NCBI RefSeq assembly: GCF_044763875.1
Contig: NZ_JBIWGZ010000003.1
Location: 593,626-657,625, forward strand
Length of the DNA stretch: 64,000 bases
From: Rummeliibacillus sp044763875
GTDB taxonomy: Bacteria; Bacillota; Bacilli; Bacillales_A; Planococcaceae
Direction: 5' to 3'
Within the stretch, counting starts at the first letter, position 1; each line of letters starts with the position of its first letter. Of this stretch, positions 18,174 to 26,861 are shown piece after piece. The notes under the pieces were generated by a model, which was not told the DNA's origin, ran no database searches, and saw only the letters and a program-made list of their open reading frames with translations. A program made the position numbers and the translations under genes.

Positions 18174-19442
18174 ATGAAAAAGATTCATTATAGTTGGATT
18201 ATTTTGGTTATAACATTCTTTTCCATTATTGTTGCAGGTATTATACGATCCTCTTCTGGCGTTTTTATAGAGCCATTTGAAACTGAGTTTAACTGGAGCC
18301 GGCCAGTTATTTCATTTGCTTTTGCAATTGGTTTATTTTTATATGGATTTTCAGGTCCTTTTATGGCTGCATTTGTCGAAAGATTCGGACTAAAAAATGT
18401 CATGTTAGCATCTATGCTTCTTTTATCATTCGGGTTAGGCTTAACATTTGTGATGACTCAAGAATGGCAACTCGTTCTAATATGGGGAGTCATAATCGGA
18501 ATTGGTTCTAGTCTTTTTTTAACTGTACTCAGTACACAAATAGCTAATCGATGGTTTGTAAAGCACCGTGGTTTAGCTGTAGGAATATTAACTGCCGCAA
18601 CTGCAACTGGACAGCTTATCCTACTACCTGTACTTGCTACATTAATAGAAAACTATAGCTGGCATCATGCAATTGCCTTGATCTTTGGATTGAGCATCAT
18701 CATGCTGATTCTTATTTTCCTATTTATGAAGGATTTCCCTAAACAAATTGGTACAACTGCTCTCGGATTAACAGGACAAGAGCCATCTACATTTTCTACT
18801 GAAAAGTCTATAGAAAATCCTTTTAAAATTGTTTGGGATTCATTAATTGAAGGGTGTAAGAGTAAAGCTTTTTGGCTGTTAGCTGGTAGTTTTTTTATAT
18901 GCGGATTGTCTACTACAGGATTAATAGGAACTCACTTTGTTGGTTATTGTATGAGTTTTGGTATTCCAATGGTACTTGCCGCATCCATGCTTAGTTTTAT
19001 GGGAATATTTGATTTAGTTGGTACAACTTTATCTGGTTGGCTAAGTGATAAAATCGATAATCGATGGTTATTATTTTTCTATTATGGACTTCGCGGATTA
19101 TCTTTATTATTTTTGCCAGTTGCATTGAATAATGGTTCTATTACTCTACTTATAATTTTCTCAGTTTTTTATGGGCTCGATTGGATTGCTACTGTACCTC
19201 CTACGATCGGGCTTGCTAGACGAGAATTCGGTATACAGAAAAGTGCTATGATGTATGGCTGGATGGTAGCATTTCATCAGGTGGGTGCAGCAGTGGCAGC
19301 TTACGGCGGTGGCTTAATCTATAATATTTTCGATTCTTATACATGGGCCTTTATGCTGTCAGGCGCATTTTGTGCATTAGGTAGCTTATTCGTCATTTTA
19401 TTGAAAAAGCATAATCCCAAAGACGAAGCTATTATGCCTTAA
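18174..19442 (+). CDS. MFS transporter, oxalate/formate-antiporter-like
   Basis: Twelve-helix major facilitator protein of 422 residues. The start MKKIHYSWIILVITFFSIIV and the segment ANRWFVKHRGLAVGILTAAT place it in the OFA/monocarboxylate-type branch, which carries organic acids. A cytoplasmic loop near 190-220 divides the two six-helix halves. CGGAGATG precedes the ATG. No catabolic gene is adjacent, so the substrate is open. It is monocistronic with a terminator. Confidence 0.8.
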   Translation: MKKIHYSWIILVITFFSIIVAGIIRSSSGVFIEPFETEFNWSRPVISFAFAIGLFLYGFSGPFMAAFVERFGLKNVMLASMLLLSFGLGLTFVMTQEWQLVLIWGVIIGIGSSLFLTVLSTQIANRWFVKHRGLAVGILTAATATGQLILLPVLATLIENYSWHHAIALIFGLSIIMLILIFLFMKDFPKQIGTTALGLTGQEPSTFSTEKSIENPFKIVWDSLIEGCKSKAFWLLAGSFFICGLSTTGLIGTHFVGYCMSFGIPMVLAASMLSFMGIFDLVGTTLSGWLSDKIDNRWLLFFYYGLRGLSLLFLPVALNNGSITLLIIFSVFYGLDWIATVPPTIGLARREFGIQKSAMMYGWMVAFHQVGAAVAAYGGGLIYNIFDSYTWAFMLSGAFCALGSLFVILLKKHNPKDEAIMP

Positions 19443-19466
19443 GAAAAAGATTGAACTAAAAATAAA

Positions 19467-19498
19467 AAGAGCTTTGTTAAATTTTCAACAAGGCTCTT
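19467..19498 (+). terminator. Terminator of the MFS gene
   Basis: AAGAGCTTTGTT pairs with AACAAGGCTCTT over 12 positions (one G-U) around an 8-nt loop, then ATTTTCG. Confidence 0.75.
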
Positions 19499-19549
19499 AT
19501 TTTCGTTAATTCATTATTCAAAACTACTATATCCGCTATAAAATGAATT

Positions 19550-19716
19550 GGAATCAGCTTCGCTTTCCGCGGGCGAACCGATGAGCTTCGTTGCAGAGAA
19601 AATCTCGCTGCGGGGTCTTTCTGGCTCGCTTTCCCGCAAGTAAAGATTGCTCCTGCGATTACTCGTCGCAGAAAATTCTTTTTGCTCCTGGAGCAAAAAG
19701 AATTTTCGCTGATTCC
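19550..19716. repeat. Palindromic repeat element, copy 1 (167 bp)
   Basis: Bounded by a perfect 9-bp inverted repeat (GGAATCAGC and GCTGATTCC). Inside lies the shared core CTTCGCTTTCCGCGGGCGAA and a second CTTTCCCGC, plus a hairpin TTTTTGCTCC/GGAGCAAAAA. GC content is well above the flanks and there is no reading frame of note. Two more elements with the same core but different arms occur at 27982 and 54647. Confidence 0.7.
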
Positions 19717-19791
19717 ACTTCAACAAAAATTACATCATAGTGACTTCTCTCTATTGCAATTTCTTTTGATTGTCTATCAAGTAAAAGATTT

Positions 19792-20250
19792 TTAATCAGC
19801 CTTGGACTCAGGGAAATCATCTTGGAGTTCTTGAAATTCATCACGGAATTGAAGTCTTTCATTTTGTTTATCAGTAAAATTTTGTCTATCGCGAATTTCC
19901 TTTGACAGAGCAAATGAAGTATACATTACGAAAATAATCCCCAACCAATAATAACCCTTTTCAACTAACGGCCACTCGGTATTCCAAATACTAATCATGC
20001 CAATACCAAAAGACGCAATCGTTGATAACCAACAAAGACCCAAATACTCTTTTGAAACTCTTATATTCTCTTTTTTATCTCGTATTGTTTTAACAAGTGA
20101 AAAAGCGGAGAAAGTAATCCACCCTAACACAATCGTGTAATATCCTCGTTCAACAAGCATCCAATCTGTGTTCCAAATAGCAATAAGAACAAAAGCAAAA
20201 CCCGTTATAAAGGCTGCCCACGTTAAAAAGAAAAATTCATTTGATTTCAG
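19792..20250 (-). CDS. YiaA/YiaB-type membrane protein, non-standard start
   Basis: Membrane protein of about 152 residues made of two similar halves, each a helix pair around WNT(D/E)W-LVE(R/K)GYY, as in the YiaA/B two-helix family. The first ATG in frame lies inside the first repeat and would remove the first helix. The frame stays open upstream, giving KSNEFFFLTWAAFITGFA, but contains no ATG, GTG or TTG there. A CTG codon 9 nt after AAAGGATAG is the best candidate start. The C-terminus is Glu/Gln-rich. Function is unknown. Confidence 0.65.
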   Translation of the reverse strand: MKSNEFFFLTWAAFITGFAFVLIAIWNTDWMLVERGYYTIVLGWITFSAFSLVKTIRDKKENIRVSKEYLGLCWLSTIASFGIGMISIWNTEWPLVEKGYYWLGIIFVMYTSFALSKEIRDRQNFTDKQNERLQFRDEFQELQDDFPESKAD

Positions 20251-20347
20251 GGTTATCTATCCTTTCATCTCAGAATATATGCTGATTTATATTAGACTAA
20301 CACTTATTTTTCTACTAATCAACATAATAGTATAATATAGTATTTAA

Positions 20348-20686
20348 TACCATAATATTACTAATACAAATGAAAACTCGCCTATAGATATTGGATTCTA
20401 CACTTACCTTTTAATCTTACTGTTATATCTTCAAGATAAAATCAGTGGTTTCACTTTCATTTTTATTTTATTTTTCTTCTTAATTTTTTTAGTAGTAACT
20501 CGTCTTATCAAAAGAAAAAGTCAATACATACGAAAAATCAATCCTATTTTTTGTATAACATTTCTTTTATTTTGTTATGAACTTCCCCTTATATTATATG
20601 ATTCAACTTCACATGTCGCTCTTCTTTATCAACCGCCTGAACAAATTTTTGAAGGTTCAAATATCTATTTATTAGGAGTAAAGCAA
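20348..20686 (+). other. Open upstream extension of the Lon-like gene (three membrane helices)
   Basis: 113 sense codons in frame with the gene at 20687, encoding three hydrophobic helices (FYTYLLILLLYL, FTFIFILFFFLIFLVV, FCITFLLFCYELPLILY) and a linker. It has no ATG, GTG or TTG. An ATG at 20370 is in another frame and would join it if the A-run at 20373-20376 had one more A. Confidence 0.5.
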
Positions 20687-21238
20687 GTGAATTTTAAGTT
20701 TATGGAAAATAAATTAGCTGTTACAGAACATTTAGATAAGCAAAATATAAATGCGCTTAATATAATTGAAGGAACAAATCAACTACGTTACGAATCTAAA
20801 AATCGTCAATTATTAGAATGGTTTCATCTAAAAAAGGATGATGTAGAACAAATGAAAGAAAGCGTAAGATATAATTTGAAAATTGAAGATAAAAAAATTG
20901 ATACATTTCTAAATAGAAATCACATAGATGGAAATAGTGCAGGGTTAGCACTAGTATTATCAGGAATCATTATAAAAGGCAATTTGCAAAATACACTACC
21001 AATTGCTATAACTGGAGGTATTGACAAAAAGGGCGATATATTATCAATTGGAGCCTTAAAAGAGAAAATTCAAATTGCTAGTCTATCAGGTATTCCATTT
21101 ATGATTGTTCCAAGTGAAAATGCAAAGGAAGCGGCTAAAATTCAAAAAGAGATTAATACAAATATCCAAATTTTTAATGTAGCAACTATTAATGAAGCCA
21201 TTAAAGTGGTTAATAAAATTAATAATAAAAATAAATAA
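20687..21238 (+). CDS. Lon-type (S16) serine protease domain protein
   Basis: 183 residues from a GTG with AGGAG 8 nt upstream. The Lon protease domain shows the Ser-Lys dyad: Ser84 in DGNSAG and Lys125 in SIGALKEKIQIA, with the glycine-rich TGGIDKKGDI strand between. There is no AAA+ ATPase or PDZ domain. The preceding 339 bp are open in the same frame and encode membrane helices, so the native protein was probably a membrane-anchored Lon-like protease of about 290 residues. This entry may be only its soluble remainder. Function is unknown. Confidence 0.65.
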   Translation: MNFKFMENKLAVTEHLDKQNINALNIIEGTNQLRYESKNRQLLEWFHLKKDDVEQMKESVRYNLKIEDKKIDTFLNRNHIDGNSAGLALVLSGIIIKGNLQNTLPIAITGGIDKKGDILSIGALKEKIQIASLSGIPFMIVPSENAKEAAKIQKEINTNIQIFNVATINEAIKVVNKINNKNK

Positions 21239-21334
21239 AAAGCATTCCCCTAATTCATATTTGTTAGAGTGTCTAAAAACTAATTTAATATTAAACAATC
21301 GACCATATAAAAATAGAATGACTTAGGATAACCT

Positions 21335-21374
21335 AAAAAACTGCTGCCAATTATTTTTGAAAAACAGTTTTTTT
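21335..21374 (+). terminator. Possible terminator after the Lon-like gene
   Basis: AAAAAACTG and CAGTTTTTT around a long loop, ending in T7. The stem is mostly A-T pairs and weak. Confidence 0.35.
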
Positions 21375-21394
21375 ATTAGAAATTAAGACAAACT

Positions 21395-21432
21395 AAAAAG
21401 GTCGTCTCACTATTAAAGTGAACGACCTTTTT
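21395..21432 (-). terminator. metK terminator
   Basis: AAAAAGGTCGT and its complement, with an inner TCACT/AGTGA stem. T-run on the minus strand, 29 bp past the metK stop. Confidence 0.85.
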
Positions 21433-21460
21433 ATACTTATTGATTTGCGTGATTAATCGA

Positions 21461-22663
21461 CTAAGCTTTTACTGCAAATTTAGCTTTTAGAGCTTCTGCC
21501 TTATCAGTAATTTCCCATGGAACATTCAAATCTGTGCGGCCAAAATGTCCGTATGCAGCAGTTTGCTTGTAAATAGGGCGACGAAGATCAAGCATTTTAA
21601 TAATACCTGCTGGACGTAAGTCGAAGAATTCACGAATCGCTTCTACTAAGTCACTTTCTTTTACAATGCCTGTGCCGAATGTATCGACTGCGATGGATAC
21701 AGGTTGTGCAACGCCAATAGCATATGCAAGTTGAACTTCTGCACGCTCTGCAAGACCTGCTGCCACGATATTCTTCGCAACATAACGAGCTGCATATGCA
21801 CCAGAACGGTCAACTTTTGTAGCGTCTTTACCTGAGAATGCACCACCACCATGACGAGCATAACCACCGTAAGTATCAACGATAATCTTACGTCCTGTAA
21901 GGCCTGCATCTCCTTTAGGTCCACCAATTACGAAACGGCCTGTTGGATTAATGAAGTATTTAGTGCTTTCGTCAAGTAATTCAGCTGGTACAACTTTTGC
22001 GATTACTTCTGCTTTTAAATCTTTTTTGATTTGTTCTAACGTCACTTCTTCATCATGTTGAGTTGAAATAACGATCGTATCTACACGTACTGGATGGTTG
22101 TTTTCATCATACTCAATTGTTACTTGTGTTTTACCATCAGGGCGTAAGTAATTTAATTGGCCTGATTTACGAACTTCTGTTAAGCGGCGTGCTAATTTGT
22201 GCGCAAGGCTAATTGGAAGTGGCATTAATTCAGGTGTTTCGTTACAAGCGTAACCAAACATTAAACCTTGGTCCCCTGCACCAATCGCTTCAATATCTGC
22301 ATCTGTCATAGAGCCTTCACGAGCTTCTAAAGCTTGGTCAACACCAAGAGCGATATCAGGTGATTGTTCGCCAATCGCAACAAGTACAGCTAAGTTTTCA
22401 GCATCGAAACCATATTTACCGCGAGTATAGCCAATTTCTGTAACAGTATCACGTACGATTCCTTTAATATCTACATAAGTAGATGTTGTAATTTCACCTG
22501 CTACAAGTACAAGCCCTGTTGTAACTGTTGTTTCACAAGCTACTCGTGCGTTTGGATCTTTTGCAATAATTGCATCTAAAATTGCATCTGAAATTTGGTC
22601 ACAGATTTTATCCGGATGTCCTTCTGTTACGCTTTCTGAAGTAAATAATCTTTTGTTTGTCAT
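21461..22663 (-). CDS. metK: S-adenosylmethionine synthase
   Basis: Makes S-adenosylmethionine from methionine and ATP. The 400 residues match the family length from the ATG giving MTNKRLFTSESVTEGHPDK, which has AGGAGG 7 nt upstream. Signature GAGDQGLMFGYA and the P-loop-like GGGAFSGKD are intact. An earlier frame start adds 18 residues with no ribosome site. Controlled by the S-box leader upstream. It supplies SAM to mnmL, mnmM, bpsB and others. Confidence 0.98.
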   Translation of the reverse strand: MTNKRLFTSESVTEGHPDKICDQISDAILDAIIAKDPNARVACETTVTTGLVLVAGEITTSTYVDIKGIVRDTVTEIGYTRGKYGFDAENLAVLVAIGEQSPDIALGVDQALEAREGSMTDADIEAIGAGDQGLMFGYACNETPELMPLPISLAHKLARRLTEVRKSGQLNYLRPDGKTQVTIEYDENNHPVRVDTIVISTQHDEEVTLEQIKKDLKAEVIAKVVPAELLDESTKYFINPTGRFVIGGPKGDAGLTGRKIIVDTYGGYARHGGGAFSGKDATKVDRSGAYAARYVAKNIVAAGLAERAEVQLAYAIGVAQPVSIAVDTFGTGIVKESDLVEAIREFFDLRPAGIIKMLDLRRPIYKQTAAYGHFGRTDLNVPWEITDKAEALKAKFAVKA

Positions 22664-22879
22664 TTGGTTTCCTCCTATTATCAACGAGATCCTCTCGAAA
22701 AAAGATACGGTACTCATTACCCATGTCCGTTTAAACTATTAAGCTAAACGCCAAGCCAGCTAAAAAGCTGCTTTTTAACACGAGGATATAGAAAGTGCCA
22801 TTACATAATATAAATAGAATTCTACAAATCACATATAATAATGAAACAAATCAGATTTGCTTCTATTTTTTGAAAAAAA

Positions 22880-23053
22880 AAACCTCTCACTCATCGTAAA
22901 CCAATGAGGAAAGGGTATGTTTCGTAAGCACCTTTCACTCTTATCGTTCAAGGAATCATCCTTGCATCAGATTAGCACCAACGCATCACGTGAAAGATAA
23001 TGCAGGTTGCCGGGTTTCATAGGGCCTGACCCTCCACCAGCTCGGGATAAGAG
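22880..23053 (-). promoter_or_regulatory. SAM-I (S-box) riboswitch of metK
   Basis: On the minus strand the leader starts with CTCTTATC (P1 strand at 23046-23053), continues with GGTGGAGGG, ATGAAACCCGGCAACC, and closes with GATAAGAG (22938-22945). A terminator stem with a T-run lies at 22880-22916. These are the conserved parts of the S-box; high SAM would favour termination before metK. Confidence 0.96.
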
Positions 23054-23070
23054 TATCCGTTCTAATGCAT

Positions 23071-23099
23071 ATAGTAAGTGATATTGATTTGAAAGTCAA
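23071..23099 (-). promoter_or_regulatory. Sigma-A promoter of the metK leader
   Basis: TTGACT, 17-bp spacer, TACTAT on the minus strand. It would start RNA near 23064, just ahead of the S-box P1 helix. Confidence 0.75.
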
Positions 23100-23252
23100 A
23101 CTATTTTATATTCATATTAAAAAAAGATAAATTTTAAAAATTAATTAGCTATTAGTATAGACTATTAATCTGAATGTGTTATACTAATTCTCGAAATGAA
23201 AATTAAAAACCCACAACACGGGAATAATATAAAAAGGATGGTACGAACAAAG

Positions 23253-24842
23253 ATGAATTCAATAGAAATTGCGAATGAACTGAAGGATTTATTACAAGGT
23301 CAAAATATTTTGGAACAACTTTCAGTCCCACAATTAGTGGAGAAAGCAACTTCACGTGGTGAAGCAATCTTAACAGTTGATGGCGCTGTTCGTGCAGTAA
23401 CAGGTAAATATACAGGACGTTCTCCTAAAGATAAATATATGGTAGAAGAAGCTTCAACTCAAGATAAAATTGATTGGGGTAAAATTAACCAACCAATTTC
23501 TTCAGAAGTATTCGATTCATTATATAACAAAGTTGTTAACTATTTAAAACAAAAAGAAGAAGTTTTTGTTTTTAAAGGTTTTGCAGGCGCAGATCCTGAA
23601 TCACGCTTGGCAATCCGAGTTGTCAATGAATACGCTTGGCATAACCTATTTGCTCATCAGCTATTCATCCGCCCTACTGAAGAGGAACTTAATACAATAC
23701 ATGATGCTGACTTCACAATCGTATCTGCTCCAACATTTAAAGCAGATCCTGAAGTTGATGGTACATCTTCAGAAACATTCATCATTGTATCAATTGAAAA
23801 ACGTATCATCTTAATTGGTGGAACAGAATACGCTGGTGAAATGAAAAAATCTATCTTCGGTATCATGAACTACCTATTACCACAACAAGACATTCTTCCA
23901 ATGCACTGTTCAGCAAACGTTGGAGAAGAAGGTGACGTTGCCCTATTCTTCGGCTTATCAGGTACTGGTAAAACAACTTTATCTGCTGATGGTAATCGTA
24001 AATTAATCGGTGATGACGAACACGGCTGGTCAGATAACGGTGTATTTAACATTGAAGGTGGTTGCTACGCTAAAACAATCAACCTTTCCGCTGAAAAAGA
24101 ACCAGAAATTTATAACGCAATTAATTTCGGTACAGTTTTAGAAAACGTAGTCGTAGATCCTGAAACTCGTATTCCTGATTACGATGATGTAACTTTAACA
24201 CAAAACACTCGTGTTGCGTACCCAATCCAAAATATCGAAAATATTGTTGATCCATCTGTTGCAGGTCACCCAAAAACAGTCATTTTCTTAACAGCTGATG
24301 CTTTTGGTGTTTTACCTCCAATCAGTAAATTAACAAAAGAACAAGCAATGTATCACTTCTTATCAGGCTTTACTTCTAAAACTCCTGGTACAGAACGTGG
24401 TGTTGTAGAACCAGAACCAGTATTCTCTACTTGCTTCGGTGCTCCATTCTTCCCATTACACGCAACAGTTTATGCAGAAATGTTAGGTAAGAAAATTGAC
24501 GAACACCAAGTAAATGTATTCTTAGTAAACACTGGATGGACTGGTGGTAGCTACGGTGAAGGTATCCGTATGAAACTTTCTTACACTCGTACAATGGTAC
24601 GCGCTGCAATCGATGGCAAACTAAACGATGTATTCACTGAAAAAGATCCAATCTTCGGTTTTGCAATGCCAACTGCAATTGAAGGTGTTCCAACAGAACT
24701 TTTAAATCCACGTAACGTATGGGCTAATAAAGAAGCTTATGACAAAAAAGCAACTGAATTAGCTGGTATGTTCCATGAAAACTTCAAAAAATTCGGTGTT
24801 GTTTCCGAAGATTTCGCTAAAAAAGGTGCACCAATCGCTTAA
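23253..24842 (+). CDS. pckA: Phosphoenolpyruvate carboxykinase (ATP)
   Basis: Gluconeogenic enzyme converting oxaloacetate and ATP to phosphoenolpyruvate. From the ATG giving MNSIEIANELKDLL the product is 529 residues, close to the B. subtilis enzyme, and aligns with its N-terminus. P-loop GLSGTGKTTLS, the metal site HGWSDNGVFNIEGG and the RSPKDKY substrate motif are present. AAGGATG lies about 12 nt upstream; a start 5 codons earlier is possible. Divergent from metK, as in Bacillus. In Bacillus pckA is repressed by CcpN on glucose; no operator was identified here. Confidence 0.97.
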   Translation: MNSIEIANELKDLLQGQNILEQLSVPQLVEKATSRGEAILTVDGAVRAVTGKYTGRSPKDKYMVEEASTQDKIDWGKINQPISSEVFDSLYNKVVNYLKQKEEVFVFKGFAGADPESRLAIRVVNEYAWHNLFAHQLFIRPTEEELNTIHDADFTIVSAPTFKADPEVDGTSSETFIIVSIEKRIILIGGTEYAGEMKKSIFGIMNYLLPQQDILPMHCSANVGEEGDVALFFGLSGTGKTTLSADGNRKLIGDDEHGWSDNGVFNIEGGCYAKTINLSAEKEPEIYNAINFGTVLENVVVDPETRIPDYDDVTLTQNTRVAYPIQNIENIVDPSVAGHPKTVIFLTADAFGVLPPISKLTKEQAMYHFLSGFTSKTPGTERGVVEPEPVFSTCFGAPFFPLHATVYAEMLGKKIDEHQVNVFLVNTGWTGGSYGEGIRMKLSYTRTMVRAAIDGKLNDVFTEKDPIFGFAMPTAIEGVPTELLNPRNVWANKEAYDKKATELAGMFHENFKKFGVVSEDFAKKGAPIA

Positions 24843-24877
24843 TTAGTTTTGAACCTATAAGTAATCCATATCGGATA

Positions 24878-24916
24878 AACCCCGAGCAGTTTTGATCGAG
24901 CTGCTCGGGGTTTTAG
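24878..24916 (+). terminator. pckA terminator
   Basis: A 12-bp GC-rich stem (AACCCCGAGCAG and complement) with an 11-nt loop and TTTAGTTTT. Confidence 0.92.
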
Positions 24917-24951
24917 TTTTGGCATCCACATATTTACGGGTGTTGGTGGAT

Positions 24952-25056
24952 CTTACTTGCGAATATCAGGAGTTTACTTGCAATTTTGATACTTTTACTT
25001 ACGAATACATTACTTTTACTTGCGACTTTTTAAATTGTATTTGCGTTCTCAGCATT
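24952..25056. repeat. Degenerate 21-bp tandem repeat
   Basis: About five units of 21 bp, each starting near TTTACTTGCGA (for example at 24973, 24994 and 25015), with drift towards the ends. The period is a multiple of three, so a 7-residue repeat appears in translation, but the frame begins inside the pckA terminator and is unlikely to be a gene. Confidence 0.65.
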
Positions 25057-25108
25057 TTAAATCTTCTCTGCAATTACATCATTTTATGACGAGCACAATG
25101 GAGCATAT

Positions 25109-25561
25109 TTAATCCGTATCATCAGGAAGAAATTCAACTTTACATTTCAATTGTTCAAACATCTCGACAATGGGCTCTGCTTCTTCCTTTGTTACTTGGT
25201 TGAAGTAAACTTCTTCTCCATAATTATGAAGCTCAATACCTTCAGTAAGCTCTGCATCATGGAAAACAATAGAAAACCATTTTAATTTTCCATTTAAAGA
25301 AGCTTGATTTTGAAAATAGGCTCGATTATTCTCATCTAACATGATACGTTGAATTTTGACAAGTCCTTCAATACGTGAAATAAAGCTAATTTTTTCTAAT
25401 TCTTCAATCGCCTGTTCTTCTTCTTTCCAACTTTGGATTTGAACCTCTGAATACGGTTCAGAATAATTGGACCAAAGTTCTTGCCAATAAGGATACCGCT
25501 GAGAAAAATCCAAGTCTTTGTCATTTAACTTTAAATCAATCTTTGCTTTAATATAGCCCAA
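25109..25561 (-). CDS. Small acidic protein of unknown function
   Basis: Not recognised. 150 residues, hydrophilic, rich in Glu and Trp-Tyr pairs (RYPYWQELWSNYSEPYSE), with no signal peptide, membrane helix or Cys-His motif. It lies 12 bp downstream of the hydrolase gene and in the same direction, so it is probably the last gene of a ytkD-hydrolase operon. A cytoplasmic accessory role is all that can be inferred. Confidence 0.6.
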   Translation of the reverse strand: MGYIKAKIDLKLNDKDLDFSQRYPYWQELWSNYSEPYSEVQIQSWKEEEQAIEELEKISFISRIEGLVKIQRIMLDENNRAYFQNQASLNGKLKWFSIVFHDAELTEGIELHNYGEEVYFNQVTKEEAEPIVEMFEQLKCKVEFLPDDTD

Positions 25562-25573
25562 TTCATCACCCCA

Positions 25574-26365
25574 TTACAATTGTTGTAATTTCATCCACTG
25601 ACAAGCACTATCTACAACTTTTCGATTAACATCACTCGGGAAAAAATGCGTATATTCAGGATAGTACCAAGTCTCTACATGCTTATTTAAAGTCTTCAAG
25701 CCGTTTTCCAAAAGCTGAGCATGTTTAAAACCTACATTGTCATCTAACATACCATGAATGATTAATACAGGAGCTTTTATCTCATCAACACGAGGCATTG
25801 GTTGCCGTTCTTCGTAAACGATTGGATTTTTTTGCGGAGAACCACCTAGTACTCTTTTCATCATTCTGCGCATATCGACTCGTTCTTCATACGTAAATTT
25901 AATATCTGAAACGCCACCCCATGTAACAATTGAAGTAATATCATCGCGCAATATTCCCGTCCATAGCGCCATAATACCACCTCTTGAAAATGCAAAAAGA
26001 TGAATGCGTTTATTTAAACAAAAATGTTTTAACACATCGACTGCATTAATCGCATCAAAACGGTCCTCCCCCACAAATTCATCTTTTCCTTCACCACCTC
26101 GTACCCCTCTGTAGTATGGGGCAAAAACAATAAATCCATGGGAAGCAAGTTGTGCAATACGTGCAGGTCGTACCATTCCAACACCCTGCATGCCGCCACG
26201 CAAATATAGTATCCCTTCATAATTTGCTTTAGCAATTGGTGTAGCAAGCAAACCTTTAACACGTAAACCTTCTGACCAATAAGTGATTTCTGTTAATTTT
26301 ATATTTGGATTTGGGGAAGGATATTCTCTTAAATAGTCGATTTCACCATTTGTCTTCACGTTCAC
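25574..26365 (-). CDS. Prolyl-oligopeptidase-family hydrolase (YtmA-like)
   Basis: Alpha/beta hydrolase of 263 residues in the dipeptidyl-peptidase/acylaminoacyl-peptidase branch. Nucleophile serine lies in FAFSRGGIMALW, the acid in GMLDDNV and the histidine in YPEYTHFF; the oxyanion region LYLRGGMQG is typical. There is no propeller domain, as in small single-domain esterases. B. subtilis has the similar ytmA near pckA, so it is likely its counterpart. Its start overlaps the end of ytkD by 23 bp, implying coupled translation. Substrate unknown. Confidence 0.78.
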   Translation of the reverse strand: MNVKTNGEIDYLREYPSPNPNIKLTEITYWSEGLRVKGLLATPIAKANYEGILYLRGGMQGVGMVRPARIAQLASHGFIVFAPYYRGVRGGEGKDEFVGEDRFDAINAVDVLKHFCLNKRIHLFAFSRGGIMALWTGILRDDITSIVTWGGVSDIKFTYEERVDMRRMMKRVLGGSPQKNPIVYEERQPMPRVDEIKAPVLIIHGMLDDNVGFKHAQLLENGLKTLNKHVETWYYPEYTHFFPSDVNRKVVDSACQWMKLQQL

Positions 26366-26810
26366 TCACCTTCTCTAAAATCTTTTTCATGCCTAAGTCT
26401 TTCATGTAAAAACTTAATCGATTGTTTGCTAATAGTTGTTCTTCAGTCATTAATACAGCACCGTTTGTCTCCATATTTAGGTGATTTTGATCAAAGTTTT
26501 GGACAGTTGCTGTATAAACAGCTTTCGTAAATGGGGCATTTTCTTGAACCATGTATGTTGCAAGCCATTCCACATTGACAATTTTGGCACCTGTTTCTTC
26601 AAATACTTCCCTTTCTGCAGCTTCTTCTAATGTCTCTCCACCTTCTACTTTGCCACCAGGAAATTCATAGCCACGTTCTGGATGCTCTGTTAGCAACCAT
26701 TTTCCCTCATACTTTGCTAAAACAAGTACATGCTTTGGAATAATACTGAAAGCATTCTTTTTAAAAGATAATCCACAACCGTTACCATTCAAATCTGTAT
26801 ATGTAAACAT
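26343..26810 (-). CDS. ytkD: NUDIX hydrolase YtkD
   Basis: Nucleoside triphosphatase of the NUDIX family. B. subtilis YtkD hydrolyses oxidised dGTP and other NTPs. From the ATG giving MFTYTDLNGNGCGLSF (AGGAG 11 nt upstream) it has 155 residues. The NUDIX box begins GGKVEGGETLEEAAE and continues REVFEETGA, all catalytic Glu present; the preceding WLLTEHPERGYEFPGG matches YtkD. It heads a cluster with the hydrolase and a small acidic protein. Confidence 0.88.
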   Translation of the reverse strand: MFTYTDLNGNGCGLSFKKNAFSIIPKHVLVLAKYEGKWLLTEHPERGYEFPGGKVEGGETLEEAAEREVFEETGAKIVNVEWLATYMVQENAPFTKAVYTATVQNFDQNHLNMETNGAVLMTEEQLLANNRLSFYMKDLGMKKILEKVSEREDKW

Positions 26811-26861
26811 ACCTTCGCTCACTCCTTATCGTATTTAGTGTAACGAAGGCATCGTCAGCAA

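Noticed and set aside
24952..25056. CRISPR array
   Set aside because: Units are 21 bp without unique spacers and no cas genes are present; no CRISPR found elsewhere in the window.
24892..25089. 65-codon frame with a 7-residue repeat (for example FTCNFDT, FTYEYIT)
   Set aside because: It starts inside the pckA terminator, has no ribosome site, and the pattern is the direct result of the 21-bp DNA repeat.
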